From Micrococcus lylae NBRC 15355 (GTDB lineage: Bacteria; Actinomycetota; Actinomycetes; Actinomycetales; Micrococcaceae): DNA of 39,992 nt. This document shows, in pieces, positions 1 through 8,126 of this stretch. Numbering within the stretch: the stretch's first letter is position 1; each line of letters begins with the position of its first letter. The stretch lies in NCBI RefSeq assembly GCF_001570885.1, contig NZ_BCSN01000026.1, positions 1-39,992 of the forward strand, written 5' to 3'. The notes below the pieces were generated by a model that saw only the letters and a program-made list of their open reading frames with translations, was not told the DNA's origin and did not search any database. The position numbers and the translations under genes were made by a program.

Positions 1-2
1 CC

Positions 3-8
3 TAGGAT
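3..8 (+). promoter_or_regulatory. -10 box of a leaderless promoter for the HAD gene
   Basis: TAGGAT ends six bases before the ATG at 15 and no ribosome binding site lies between them. The same spacing recurs before many genes in this window. The -35 region falls outside the window. Confidence 0.55.
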
Positions 9-14
9 GGGCTC

Positions 15-731
15 ATGCCCTCCGCCTCCCACCGGAACGCCCTGCCGGACGCCGTCCTCTGGGACATGGACGGCACCCTCGTGGACACCGAGCCGCTGTG
101 GAACGGCGTGCAGCGGCGCCTCGTCGCCGCGCACGGCGGCACCTGGACCGACGAGCTGGCCGCCTCGCTCGTCGGCCAGGCCCTGGACGTCGGCGCCCGC
201 CGACTGCAGGCCGCCGGCCTCGACCTGCCGGAGGAGGAGATCATCGCGGTGACCATGGAGGAGGTCGCTCGCGGCGTTGCGGCGGACACCCCCTGGCGCC
301 CCGGTGCCCGTCAGCTGCTCGTCGAGCTCGGCGAAGCCGGTGTCCCCTGCGCCCTGGTGACCATGTCCCATGCCCCGTTGGCACAGACCCTGCTGGACGT
401 CGCCCCCGCCGGGGTGCTGGAGCTGTCCGTCACCGGCGACGAGGTCTCCCGCGGCAAGCCCGACCCCGAGGCCTACACCCTCGCCCTGTCCCGTCTGCGG
501 GCGCGCCACCGGGACCTCGACCCTGCCCGCTGCGTGGCGGTGGAGGACTCGCCGGTGGGCGTCCGCGCCGCCATGGCCGCCGGTCTGACCACCGTCGGCG
601 TGCCCAGCGTGCTGCCCCTGGATCCGGACGCGGCCACCGTCCGGTGGGACACCCTGGCGGGCCGCACGGTCGCCGATCTCGCCGCCGTCCTGCCGGGCGC
701 CGCCGCCGGATCCGCGGCGGATTCCTCGTGA
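15..731 (+). CDS. HAD-family phosphatase (beta-phosphoglucomutase-like)
   Basis: A 238-residue haloacid dehalogenase-superfamily hydrolase, probably cytoplasmic, acting on a small phosphorylated metabolite that cannot be named from sequence. Motif I is DMDGT at residues 17-21, giving the nucleophile Asp17 and acid/base Asp19. The helical cap follows at about residues 30-95. The motif II region is near VTMSHA, the motif III lysine lies in RGKPDPEAY, and motif IV is VEDSPVG. The length suits subfamily IA. The ATG follows the -10 box by six bases, so translation is probably leaderless. The stop overlaps the GTG of the protease gene by four bases, which implies translational coupling. Family assignment is secure; the substrate is not. 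Confidence 0.88.
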   Translation: MPSASHRNALPDAVLWDMDGTLVDTEPLWNGVQRRLVAAHGGTWTDELAASLVGQALDVGARRLQAAGLDLPEEEIIAVTMEEVARGVAADTPWRPGARQLLVELGEAGVPCALVTMSHAPLAQTLLDVAPAGVLELSVTGDEVSRGKPDPEAYTLALSRLRARHRDLDPARCVAVEDSPVGVRAAMAAGLTTVGVPSVLPLDPDAATVRWDTLAGRTVADLAAVLPGAAAGSAADSS

Positions 732-1894
732 CCGGTACCTCCGCGGGCCTGCGCCTGGGCAGCCTGGGCGGAGCCCCCATCGTCGTCGGCTGGGCGTGGC
801 TGCTCATCGGCGCCGCCGTGCTGGTGATCTTCGGGCCCTCCCTGCAGCGGGCGGACCCGTCGCTGGGCTGGGCCGCCTACGCCGTCGCCGGCGGCTATGT
901 GCTCGTCCTGGCCGTCTCCGTGCTGATCCACGAGCTCGCGCACGCCGCCGTCGGTGCCGCCCACGGCTCCCGGCCGGAGGCGATCGAACTGTCCGGCTGG
1001 GGCGGGCACACCCAGTTCGTCCGCGCCGTGGACCGGCCGCTCGGCTCCGTGCTCACCGCACTGGCGGGCCCCGCGGCCAACCTCGTGCTCGCCGGCCTCG
1101 CCCACGCCGCCGGCACCCTCGCGGCCCCGGGCACCGTCACGGCGCTGCTGCTGTCGATGGCGGCCACCGCGAACCTGTTGCTGGCCGCCTTCAACGTCCT
1201 GCCCGGCCTGCCGCTGGACGGCGGCCGCATGATCGAGTCGGCGGTCTGGGCCGCCACCGGCTCCCGGCCCCGCGGCACCGTGGCCGCCGGCTGGGCCGGT
1301 CGTGTCCTCGCCACCGGCCTGGTCCTCGGCGGGATCGCCGTCCCGCTGCTGACGGACGCCCGCCCCGGCCTCGGTGTCGTGGCCCTCACGGTCCTGGTGG
1401 GCGTGAGCCTGTACCGTGGCGCGGACGCAGCGATCGCCTCCGCACGCTGGCAGGACCGCGCCGCCCGCATCACCGTCGGGGACCTGATGCTCCCGGCCGT
1501 CCTCCTCGCCCCGGACGCCACCGTGGCGGACGCCGAGGCCGCGCTGCGGACCGGGGGCACCGCCGTCGTGCTGGAGCCGGCGGTCGGCGAGGGCACGACG
1601 ACGGCCGCACCGGCCGTCGTCGACGTCCAGGCCGTGCGGCGCGTGCCGCAGGCACGGCGGGCACTGACCCCCGCCACGGCGGTCGCCGCCGCCCTCCCGG
1701 CCTCCGCGGTGCTCCGTCTGGGCACCGATCCGGAGTCCGGACCCGACTTGATCGACCGTCTCGCCGCCACGGACACTGCGGTGTGGGCGGTCGTCCGCCC
1801 CGACGGCCGTGTGCTGGGCATCCTTCCGCGCGCCGCCGTCCTGAACGCCCTCGAGCACAGCCCGCCGAGGCACCGAAGGAGAACACCGAAGTGA
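728..1894 (+). CDS. Site-2-protease-like M50 zinc metallopeptidase with CBS-like C-terminus
   Basis: A polytopic membrane protease of family M50 (388 residues). The zinc motif HELAH is at residues 68-72 inside a hydrophobic helix, and the second conserved segment, NVLPGLPLDGGRM, lies near residues 157-168 and supplies the third zinc ligand, an Asp. Several membrane helices occupy roughly residues 12-235. The soluble C-terminal part resembles a degenerate CBS-domain pair, as in many bacterial M50 proteins. The GTG start at 728 is chosen because it overlaps the upstream stop as GTGA and the hydrophobic N-terminus begins just after it. Such enzymes cleave anti-sigma factors or other membrane proteins within the bilayer; no partner is encoded nearby. 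Its stop again overlaps the next start. Confidence 0.85.
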   Translation: MTGTSAGLRLGSLGGAPIVVGWAWLLIGAAVLVIFGPSLQRADPSLGWAAYAVAGGYVLVLAVSVLIHELAHAAVGAAHGSRPEAIELSGWGGHTQFVRAVDRPLGSVLTALAGPAANLVLAGLAHAAGTLAAPGTVTALLLSMAATANLLLAAFNVLPGLPLDGGRMIESAVWAATGSRPRGTVAAGWAGRVLATGLVLGGIAVPLLTDARPGLGVVALTVLVGVSLYRGADAAIASARWQDRAARITVGDLMLPAVLLAPDATVADAEAALRTGGTAVVLEPAVGEGTTTAAPAVVDVQAVRRVPQARRALTPATAVAAALPASAVLRLGTDPESGPDLIDRLAATDTAVWAVVRPDGRVLGILPRAAVLNALEHSPPRHRRRTPK

Positions 1895-2955
1895 CCGAGC
1901 AGACCCCCACGCCCGCACCCACCGGCGTGAGCGCCCGCCGCGGGCCCCTGCGCGCCGGACAGCGGGTGCAGATCAAGGACGCCAAGGGCCGGCTGAACAC
2001 GATCACCCTCATCCCGGGAGGGCAGTTCCACAGCTACCAGGGCGTGCTGCGGCACGACGACCTGATCGGCGGTCCGGAGGGCGTGGTGGTGCAGAACAGC
2101 TCGGGCCACGACTACCAGGTGCTCCGCCCCCTGCTGAACGACTTCGTGCTCTCCATGCCGCGCGGGGCCACGGTGGTGTACCCCAAGGACGCCGGGCAGA
2201 TCGTGCAGCAGGCGGACATCTTCCCGGGCGCGGTGGTGGTGGAGGCCGGGGTCGGCTCCGGTGCCCTGTCCATGTCCCTGCTGCGTGCGATCGGCGACGC
2301 AGGCCGGCTGCACTCCTACGAGCGCCGCGAGGACTTCGCCGAGATCGCCCGTGCCAACGTGGAGTCCTTCTTCGGTGCCGCGCACCCGGCCTGGTCCATC
2401 CACGTCGGAGACGCCCAGGAGAAGATGCTCCAGGTGCACGAGCCGCACTCCGTGGACCGCGTGGTCCTGGACATGCTCGCCCCCTGGGAGTGCGTGGATG
2501 CCGTCGCCACCGTCCTGGCCCCCGGCGGCGTGTGGCTCACCTACGTGGCCACCGCCACCCAGCTCTCCCGCGTGGCCGAGGCGATCCGCGAGTCCGGGAA
2601 GTTCACCCAGATCGAGGCGAACGAGACTCTCGTGCGCGGCTGGCACCTGGACGGCTTGGCCGTGCGCCCGGACCACCGCATGGTGGCCCACACCGGGTTC
2701 CTGCTGACCGCCCGCCGCCTGGCTTCCGGGCAGGAGGCGCTGAGGATGAAGCGCCGCCTGAAGGTCTCCGAGTTCAAGGACGAGGACGTGGAGGCCTGGA
2801 CTCCCTCGGACGAGTCCCGCTGGACGCCCCAGGCCCTCGGCGAGCGCGTGGTCACGGACAAGAAGGCCCGCAAGAACCTCAAGGAGGCCCGTCTCACCGC
2901 CCGCCGTGCCGCCGAGGCCGAGCAGGGTGTGGACGCGCACGGCAACCCTGCCTGA
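1891..2955 (+). CDS. trmI: tRNA (adenine-58-N1)-methyltransferase TrmI
   Basis: SAM-dependent methyltransferase that makes m1A58 in the T-loop of tRNA. The protein has 354 residues, longer than the roughly 280 of mycobacterial TrmI because of an N-terminal extension and a basic C-terminal tail. An N-terminal beta-domain (RAGQRVQIKDAKGR, GGQFHSYQGVLRHDDLIG) precedes a Rossmann fold. The SAM motif EAGVGSGALS is near residues 117-126, and VDRVVLDMLAPWE holds the family's catalytic Asp region. The GTG start overlaps the protease stop (GTGA) and has GAAGGAGA about ten bases upstream. In mycobacteria trmI lies just before the pupylation locus, as here. The tail (ARKNLKEARLTARRAAEA) is lysine/arginine-rich and may contact RNA; that is inference. 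Confidence 0.92.
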   Translation: MTEQTPTPAPTGVSARRGPLRAGQRVQIKDAKGRLNTITLIPGGQFHSYQGVLRHDDLIGGPEGVVVQNSSGHDYQVLRPLLNDFVLSMPRGATVVYPKDAGQIVQQADIFPGAVVVEAGVGSGALSMSLLRAIGDAGRLHSYERREDFAEIARANVESFFGAAHPAWSIHVGDAQEKMLQVHEPHSVDRVVLDMLAPWECVDAVATVLAPGGVWLTYVATATQLSRVAEAIRESGKFTQIEANETLVRGWHLDGLAVRPDHRMVAHTGFLLTARRLASGQEALRMKRRLKVSEFKDEDVEAWTPSDESRWTPQALGERVVTDKKARKNLKEARLTARRAAEAEQGVDAHGNPA

Positions 2956-2984
2956 GCCCCCACCTCAGCCCACGAGGAGGACCG

Positions 2985-4748
2985 ATGAGTCAGAACGACC
3001 CCACCACCGGCACCGCCGAGGAGCGCGCGGCCGAGCTCGGCCGCATGCTCGCCGACGCACAGGGCACCGCGGAGCGGCTGCGCCTGCAGCTGGAGTCCGC
3101 GCAGCGTCACGCCTCGAAGCAGTCTGAGCTGCGCCGTGCCGCCGAGGCCCAGCTGCAGACCGCGGGCCGCAACAACAGGCGCATGGTCGAGCTGCTCGAG
3201 GACACCCGTGAGGAGATCACCACCCTCAAGGACGCCCTTGAGGCCACCACGCGCCCGCCGTTCCTCTACGCCCTGCTGGAACAGGTCCACCTGCCCCGAC
3301 AGCCGCGCGAGGGCGTGGAGTCCGCCGCGGTGGTGCGCGGGGGAGCGGACGTGGTGCTCAACGGCCGCCGCATGCGTGTGGCCGTCTCCCCGCTGCTGGA
3401 CGCCACGAAGCTGGTGCCGGGCTCGGAGGTGCTGCTGGACGAGACCCAGTCCGTCGTGGGCATCGCCGATTCGGTGCGTGCGGGGCAGATCCTGCGCGTC
3501 AAGGAGGTCCTGGACTCCGGCGACCTGGTGGTGGCCGGCGCCGCGGACGAGGAGCGCGTGGTGCGTCGCAGCCCGGCCCTGGCGGAGGCGGACCTGCGCC
3601 ACGGCGACGCCGTCACCGTGGACCCCCGCCAGGAGTGGGCCCTGCAGACCGTGGTGCTCTCCGAGGTGGAGGACGTCCTGCTGGAACAGACCCCGGACGT
3701 CTCCTTCGCGGACATCGGCGGTCTCGGCGCCCAGATCGAGCGCATCCGGGAGGCGGTGGAGGTCCCGTTCCTGCACCCCGGGCTCTACGCCGAGCACGGC
3801 CTGCGGGCGCCGAAGGGCATCATGCTCTACGGCCCGCCCGGCACCGGCAAGACCATGCTGGCCAAGGCCGTCGCCTCCTCGCTGTCCGCCCGCTCCACCG
3901 CGCAGCAGCCGGCCGTGTTCCTCAACATCAAGGGGCCGGAGCTGCTGAACAAGTATGTGGGCGAGACCGAGCGCCACATCCGCATCATCTTCGAGCGGGC
4001 CCGGGAGAAGGCCTCCGCGGGGGCGCCGGTGGTGGTGTTCTTCGACGAGATGGAGTCCCTGTTCCGCACCCGCGGCTCCGGCGTCTCCTCGGACGTGGAG
4101 ACGACGATCGTGCCGCAGCTGCTCGCGGAGATCGACGGCGTCGAGTCCCTGGGGAACGTGATCGTCATCGGCGCCTCGAACCGTGAGGACATGATCGACC
4201 CGGCCGTGCTGCGTCCCGGCCGCCTGGACGTCAAGGTCCGCATCGACCGCCCGGACCGCACCGGCGCCGCCGAGATCATGGGCAAGCACCTCACCGCGGC
4301 CATCCCGCTGCACGACGAGGAGGTGGAGGACGCCGGCTCCGCCGAGCAGGCACGTGCCGACCTGATCGAGCGCACCATGGACGCCCTCTACGAGCGCAGC
4401 CCGCGCACGGCCCTGGCCGAGCTCACGGACGCCGCCGGCGGCACCGCCGTCCTCTACCTGGCGGACCTGGTCTCCGGCGCCGTGGTGGCGGACGTGGTGG
4501 ACCGGGCAAAGCGCCACGCCGTCCGGGACCTGCTCGCCGCTGGCGAGGACCCCGCCGCCCGCGGGGTGCGCGCCGTGCACCTGCTGAAGGCTGTGGACGG
4601 CGTGCTGGCGGATCAGGCCGACCTGCTCGCCACCGTCTCCCCGGCAGAGTGGGCCCGCACCTCCGGCTGGCGCGGCCCGCACCTGACGGGCCTGACCATG
4701 CTGACCGGATCCTCCTCCGGCGGCGTCGCCCGGGAGGCGGGAGCATGA
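2985..4748 (+). CDS. arc: Proteasome-associated-type AAA ATPase ARC (Mpa)
   Basis: Hexameric AAA unfoldase that binds Pup through N-terminal coiled coils and threads pupylated proteins (587 residues). A coiled coil covers about residues 10-85, two OB-fold domains residues 90-240, and the AAA module starts near 245. Walker A GPPGTGKT is at 283-290 and Walker B VVVFFDE at about 349-355. The start at 2985 has AGGAGG eight bases upstream. The C-terminus ends in Arg-Glu-Ala-Gly-Ala and lacks the Gln-Tyr-Leu tail by which mycobacterial Mpa docks on the 20S proteasome. Together with the absence of prcBA here, this suggests proteasome-independent work, as described for ARC of corynebacteria. The last base pairs overlap dop. 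Confidence 0.94.
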   Translation: MSQNDPTTGTAEERAAELGRMLADAQGTAERLRLQLESAQRHASKQSELRRAAEAQLQTAGRNNRRMVELLEDTREEITTLKDALEATTRPPFLYALLEQVHLPRQPREGVESAAVVRGGADVVLNGRRMRVAVSPLLDATKLVPGSEVLLDETQSVVGIADSVRAGQILRVKEVLDSGDLVVAGAADEERVVRRSPALAEADLRHGDAVTVDPRQEWALQTVVLSEVEDVLLEQTPDVSFADIGGLGAQIERIREAVEVPFLHPGLYAEHGLRAPKGIMLYGPPGTGKTMLAKAVASSLSARSTAQQPAVFLNIKGPELLNKYVGETERHIRIIFERAREKASAGAPVVVFFDEMESLFRTRGSGVSSDVETTIVPQLLAEIDGVESLGNVIVIGASNREDMIDPAVLRPGRLDVKVRIDRPDRTGAAEIMGKHLTAAIPLHDEEVEDAGSAEQARADLIERTMDALYERSPRTALAELTDAAGGTAVLYLADLVSGAVVADVVDRAKRHAVRDLLAAGEDPAARGVRAVHLLKAVDGVLADQADLLATVSPAEWARTSGWRGPHLTGLTMLTGSSSGGVAREAGA

Positions 4749-6463
4749 GCCCGGTGCAGCCGACGACCCCGGCGCCGTCCCGCGTGTTCCCGGCCTTCCG
4801 GGGCCAGCGCCCGCTGTTCCCGGACACCATGCCCTCCGGACTGGAGGAGCCGCCGAACGGCCGCGACGCCGCCGGCTGGGGTGTCCGGCGCGTCATGGGG
4901 ACCGAGACCGAGTTCGGCATCCACGCCCCGGCCAACCCGCAGGCCCACCACACCGTGCTCTCCCTCGAGCTGGTGAACGCCTACGCGGACATGGCCACCC
5001 GAGCCGGCACGCCGGTGGCCGGCACCGAATGGGACTACTCGGCCGAGTCCCCGCTGGTGGACGCCCGCGGCTGGCGCATGCCCCGCTCGGCCGCCCATCC
5101 GTCCCAGCTCACCGACGAGGCCATCACGGGCCAGGACGGCGAGCCGATCCACCTGCTCGTGAACACCGTCCTGGCCAACGGTGCCCGCTGGTACGTGGAC
5201 CACGCCCATCCCGAGTACTCCTCGCCGGAGACCACCACCCCCCGCGACGCCATGGTCTGGGACGCCGCCGGAGACCTGGTGGCCCAGGACGCGGCGGACC
5301 ACATCGCCGCCGGCGAGGGCAGCCCCGAGGTGCGGATCTACAAGAACAACGTGGACGGCAAGGGCGCCTCCTACGGCGCGCACGAGAACTACCTCGTGGC
5401 CCGCGCCCTGGACTTCGACGAGCTCACCGCCGTCCTGCTGCCGTTCTTCACCGCCCGCCAGGTGCTCGTCGGTGCCGGCCGCGTGGGCATCGGCCCGGAC
5501 GGGTCCACGCCCGGCTTCCAGCTGTCCCAGCGCGCCGACTACTTCGAGGAGCAGGTGGGGCTGGAGACCACCATCCACCGGCCCATCGTCAACACCCGCG
5601 ACGAGCCGCACGCCGTCCACGACGCCTACCGGCGCCTGCACGTGATCATCGGCGACGCCACCCTGTCCCAGCACGCCACCTGGCTGCGGATGGGCATGAC
5701 CGCCCTGGTGCTCGCCCTGGCCGAGGCCGGCACCGCCCCGCGCATCGAGCTCGAGGATCCGGTGGCCGCCCTCCAGACCATCAGCCGGGACCCGTCCCTG
5801 CAGGCGGCGGTGCCCGCCGCCGTGGTGCACGACGACGGCACCCGCCACCGTGCGTCGCTCACTGGCATCGACATCCTCCGGGCCTACCGCGATGCCGCCG
5901 AGGCCCACTGTGCCGCCCACGGCGTGGATGACGCGGCCACCGCCGAGGTGCTCGCGGCCTGGCGGCAGGACCTCGACGACGCCGCCGCGGATCCCCTGTC
6001 CCTGGCCGACCGGGCCGACTGGGCCGCCAAGCTGCGCCTGCTCGAGGGCATGCGCGCCCGCACAGGCTCGGACTGGTCCGACCCCCGCCTGGGCATGCTC
6101 GACCTGCAGTACACGGACCTGGCCCCCTCCCGCTCCCTGCACCGGCGGCTGGTCACAGCCGGCCATCTGCGGGTGCTGGCGGACGAGGACGAGGTGCGGG
6201 CCGCCGTCGGGACTGCGCCGACGACCACCCGTGCCTGGCTCCGCGGCGGCCTGGTCTCCCGGCATGCGCGCCAGGTGGTGGGCGCCGCCTGGGACAACGT
6301 GCTGCTGCGCCCCCAGGAGGGCGACCGCCTGCACCGGGTGCCGCTGGTCGAGCCGCTGCGGGGCCGGGCCGCCGACCTGCCCGGATGGTGGGGCGAGGAC
6401 GGCCGCACCCCCGACGCGGCCGAGCTGATGCGCACGCTCACGGCCCTGACGGGCGCGTTCTGA
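4745..6463 (+). CDS. dop: Deamidase of Pup / depupylase Dop
   Basis: Dop converts the C-terminal glutamine of Pup to glutamate and also removes Pup from tagged proteins. It belongs to the carboxylate-amine ligase (glutamine synthetase-like) superfamily. The ATP/Mg motif MGTETEFG is near residues 51-58, YVDHAHPEYSSPE carries the catalytic aspartate region, and KNNVDGKGASYGAHENY is a family signature. Length is 572 residues against about 500 in relatives; the excess includes a roughly 47-residue proline-rich N-terminal extension. ATG 4745 is chosen because it overlaps the ARC stop as ATGA; an alternative ATG at 4895 would give the usual N-terminus. Its partner Pup ends in Gln, so the deamidase step is needed here. 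Confidence 0.93.
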   Translation: MSPVQPTTPAPSRVFPAFRGQRPLFPDTMPSGLEEPPNGRDAAGWGVRRVMGTETEFGIHAPANPQAHHTVLSLELVNAYADMATRAGTPVAGTEWDYSAESPLVDARGWRMPRSAAHPSQLTDEAITGQDGEPIHLLVNTVLANGARWYVDHAHPEYSSPETTTPRDAMVWDAAGDLVAQDAADHIAAGEGSPEVRIYKNNVDGKGASYGAHENYLVARALDFDELTAVLLPFFTARQVLVGAGRVGIGPDGSTPGFQLSQRADYFEEQVGLETTIHRPIVNTRDEPHAVHDAYRRLHVIIGDATLSQHATWLRMGMTALVLALAEAGTAPRIELEDPVAALQTISRDPSLQAAVPAAVVHDDGTRHRASLTGIDILRAYRDAAEAHCAAHGVDDAATAEVLAAWRQDLDDAAADPLSLADRADWAAKLRLLEGMRARTGSDWSDPRLGMLDLQYTDLAPSRSLHRRLVTAGHLRVLADEDEVRAAVGTAPTTTRAWLRGGLVSRHARQVVGAAWDNVLLRPQEGDRLHRVPLVEPLRGRAADLPGWWGEDGRTPDAAELMRTLTALTGAF

Positions 6464-6468
6464 GCGCG

Positions 6469-6474
6469 TAGGCT
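6469..6474 (+). promoter_or_regulatory. Possible -10 box for pup-pafA
   Basis: TAGGCT just after the dop stop, about 37 bases before pup. It is identical to the boxes before the helicase gene and the amidohydrolase-like gene. Here the transcript would have a short leader with an AGGAGG ribosome binding site at 6501-6506, allowing pup to be expressed above dop levels. Confidence 0.4.
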
Positions 6475-6511
6475 CGGACCAGACCCTCACCCCACGCCAG
6501 AGGAGGACCCC

Positions 6512-6709
6512 ATGGCCCAGGAGCGCATCCATCACCAGAAGCAGGGCGGCGGCGACGGCGGCGAGGACGCCGGCCTGCAGCAGCAGGCCCAGCAGTCCTC
6601 CACCGCGCCCAGTGCCGACCTGGACGGGCTGCTGGACGAGATCGACACCGTCCTCGAGGCCAACGCCGAGGAGTTCGTCAAGGGCTTCGTGCAGAAGGGC
6701 GGCCAGTGA
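6512..6709 (+). CDS. pup: Prokaryotic ubiquitin-like protein Pup
   Basis: A 65-residue modifier that PafA attaches to lysines of target proteins. The N-terminal half is Gly/Gln/Asp-rich and disordered. The C-terminal half (DLDGLLDEIDTVLEANAEEF) is the helix that binds ARC coiled coils and the PafA groove. The protein ends in Gly-Gly-Gln, the form that needs Dop deamidation before ligation. A strong AGGAGG lies five bases before ATG. The last Gln codon and the stop overlap the GTG start of pafA (GTGA), so the two are tightly coupled. The length is typical of the family (about 60-70). Proteasome subunit genes, which follow pup in mycobacteria, are absent here. Confidence 0.97.
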   Translation: MAQERIHHQKQGGGDGGEDAGLQQQAQQSSTAPSADLDGLLDEIDTVLEANAEEFVKGFVQKGGQ

Positions 6710-8097
6710 ACGACCGCCGCATCTTCGGGCTCGAGACCGAGTACGGGGTGCAGCACTGGCACCCTGAGGGACGTCGCCTGAGTCCCGAGGAGGTCGCCCG
6801 GTACCTCTTCCGCCCCGTCGTGGAGTGGGGCCGCTCCTCCAACGTGTTCGTGGAGAACGGCTCACGCCTCTACCTCGACGTGGGCTCACACCCCGAGTAC
6901 GCCACCGCCGAGTGCTCCACGATCGACGAGCTGCTCGCCTCGGACGCCGCCGGCGACGAGATCATGCGGGAGCTGATCGCCCAGGCCGAGGAGCGCATGC
7001 ACGCCGACGGCATCGAGGGCTCGGTGTACCTCTACCGGAACAACGCCGACTCGGCCGGCAGCTCCTACGGCTCCCACGAGAACTACCTGTTGCGCCGCCG
7101 CAGTGAGTACCGGCGCCTCACCGAGGCGCTCGTGCCGTTCCTCGTGTCCCGGCAGATCCTCGTCGGCGCCGGCCGCGTGGTGCCCGCCGGCGTGTGGCCG
7201 GAGGGCCAGGGGCAGGCCCACTACGCCTTCTCGCAGCGTGCCGACTTCGTGCAGGAGGGCGTGTCCTCCTCCACCACCCGGTCCCGGCCGATCATCAACA
7301 CCCGCGACGAGCCCCACGCCGACGCCTCCCGCTACCGCCGGCTGCACGTGATCGTGGGCGACTCGAACCTCTCCGAGCACACCCACCTGCTGCGCTTCGG
7401 CGCCACTGACCTGATGCTCCGCATGATCGAGTCCGGCTGGCCTCTCGGGGACAAGGAGATGCCCCATCCGACCCTCGCGATCCGCCGGGCCAGCCACGAC
7501 CTCACCGGCACCGCCCCGCTTCAGCTGCGCGACGGGGCCGCCTCGGCACTCGAGCTCCAGGAGCACTACCTCGAGCGCGCCCACGCGTTCGTCGAGCGTC
7601 ACGGGGCCCACCACGACCGCGTCGATCAGGTCCTGGACCTCTGGGAGGAGGTCCTGGAGGCCGTCCGCTCCCAGGACACCAGCGGCATCGACACCCGGAT
7701 CGACTGGGCCATCAAGCTCCGCCTCCTCGAGGACTACCGCGCCCGCCACGGGCTCGACTGGTCCTCGCCCCGGCTGGCGCAGCTCGACCTGGCGTTCCAC
7801 GACCTCGCCCGGGGCCGCGGCCTGTTCCAGGTGCTGCTCGAGCGCGGCCGCGTGGACCGCGTGATCGACCCTGCCGCGGCCCGGCGTGCCCGCACCGAGC
7901 CCCCGTCCGGCACCCGCGCCGCCGTGCGTGCCGCGTTCATCCGCCGGGCCCGCGAGCGTCAGCTCGCGTACGCCGTGGACTGGACCACGATGAAGCTCAA
8001 CGAACACCCCCTGCACGTCATCTCCATGAAGGACCCCTTCGACACGTCCACCACGGCCGTGGAGAGGCTGTTCGACGGCGTGGTGGATCCAGCCTGA
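6706..8097 (+). CDS. pafA: Pup-protein ligase PafA
   Basis: ATP-dependent ligase that phosphorylates the C-terminal glutamate of Pup and forms an isopeptide bond with substrate lysines (463 residues, near the family's usual 450-480). FGLETEYG at residues 7-14 holds a metal-binding glutamate. YLDVGSHPEYATAE contains the conserved catalytic aspartate, and YRNNADSAGSSYGSHENY is the shared Dop/PafA signature. PIINTRDEPHAD and YRRLHVIVGDSN are further conserved blocks. A C-terminal small domain follows from about residue 400. The GTG start is fixed by its four-base overlap with pup. It is a paralogue of Dop two genes upstream but lacks the Dop N-terminal extension. Confidence 0.96.
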   Translation: MNDRRIFGLETEYGVQHWHPEGRRLSPEEVARYLFRPVVEWGRSSNVFVENGSRLYLDVGSHPEYATAECSTIDELLASDAAGDEIMRELIAQAEERMHADGIEGSVYLYRNNADSAGSSYGSHENYLLRRRSEYRRLTEALVPFLVSRQILVGAGRVVPAGVWPEGQGQAHYAFSQRADFVQEGVSSSTTRSRPIINTRDEPHADASRYRRLHVIVGDSNLSEHTHLLRFGATDLMLRMIESGWPLGDKEMPHPTLAIRRASHDLTGTAPLQLRDGAASALELQEHYLERAHAFVERHGAHHDRVDQVLDLWEEVLEAVRSQDTSGIDTRIDWAIKLRLLEDYRARHGLDWSSPRLAQLDLAFHDLARGRGLFQVLLERGRVDRVIDPAAARRARTEPPSGTRAAVRAAFIRRARERQLAYAVDWTTMKLNEHPLHVISMKDPFDTSTTAVERLFDGVVDPA

Positions 8098-8113
8098 GTC
8101 CAGACTCCGTGGG

Positions 8114-8119
8114 TATGTT
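8114..8119 (+). promoter_or_regulatory. -10 box of a leaderless promoter for the FKBP lipoprotein gene
   Basis: TATGTT followed by seven bases and the ATG at 8127. It favours 8127 over the upstream GTG 8109 and ATG 8115 as the start. Confidence 0.5.
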
Positions 8120-8126
8120 GGAGTCC

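Noticed and set aside
473-1918. Long minus-strand open frames opposite the HAD and M50 genes
   Set aside because: High GC creates long antisense frames. The translations are low complexity (Gly/Arg/Ala/His-rich), have no motifs and lie opposite well-supported genes. The same applies to the large antisense frames at 895-2940, 2541-4682, 4613-6889, 9526-12042 and 11582-14806.
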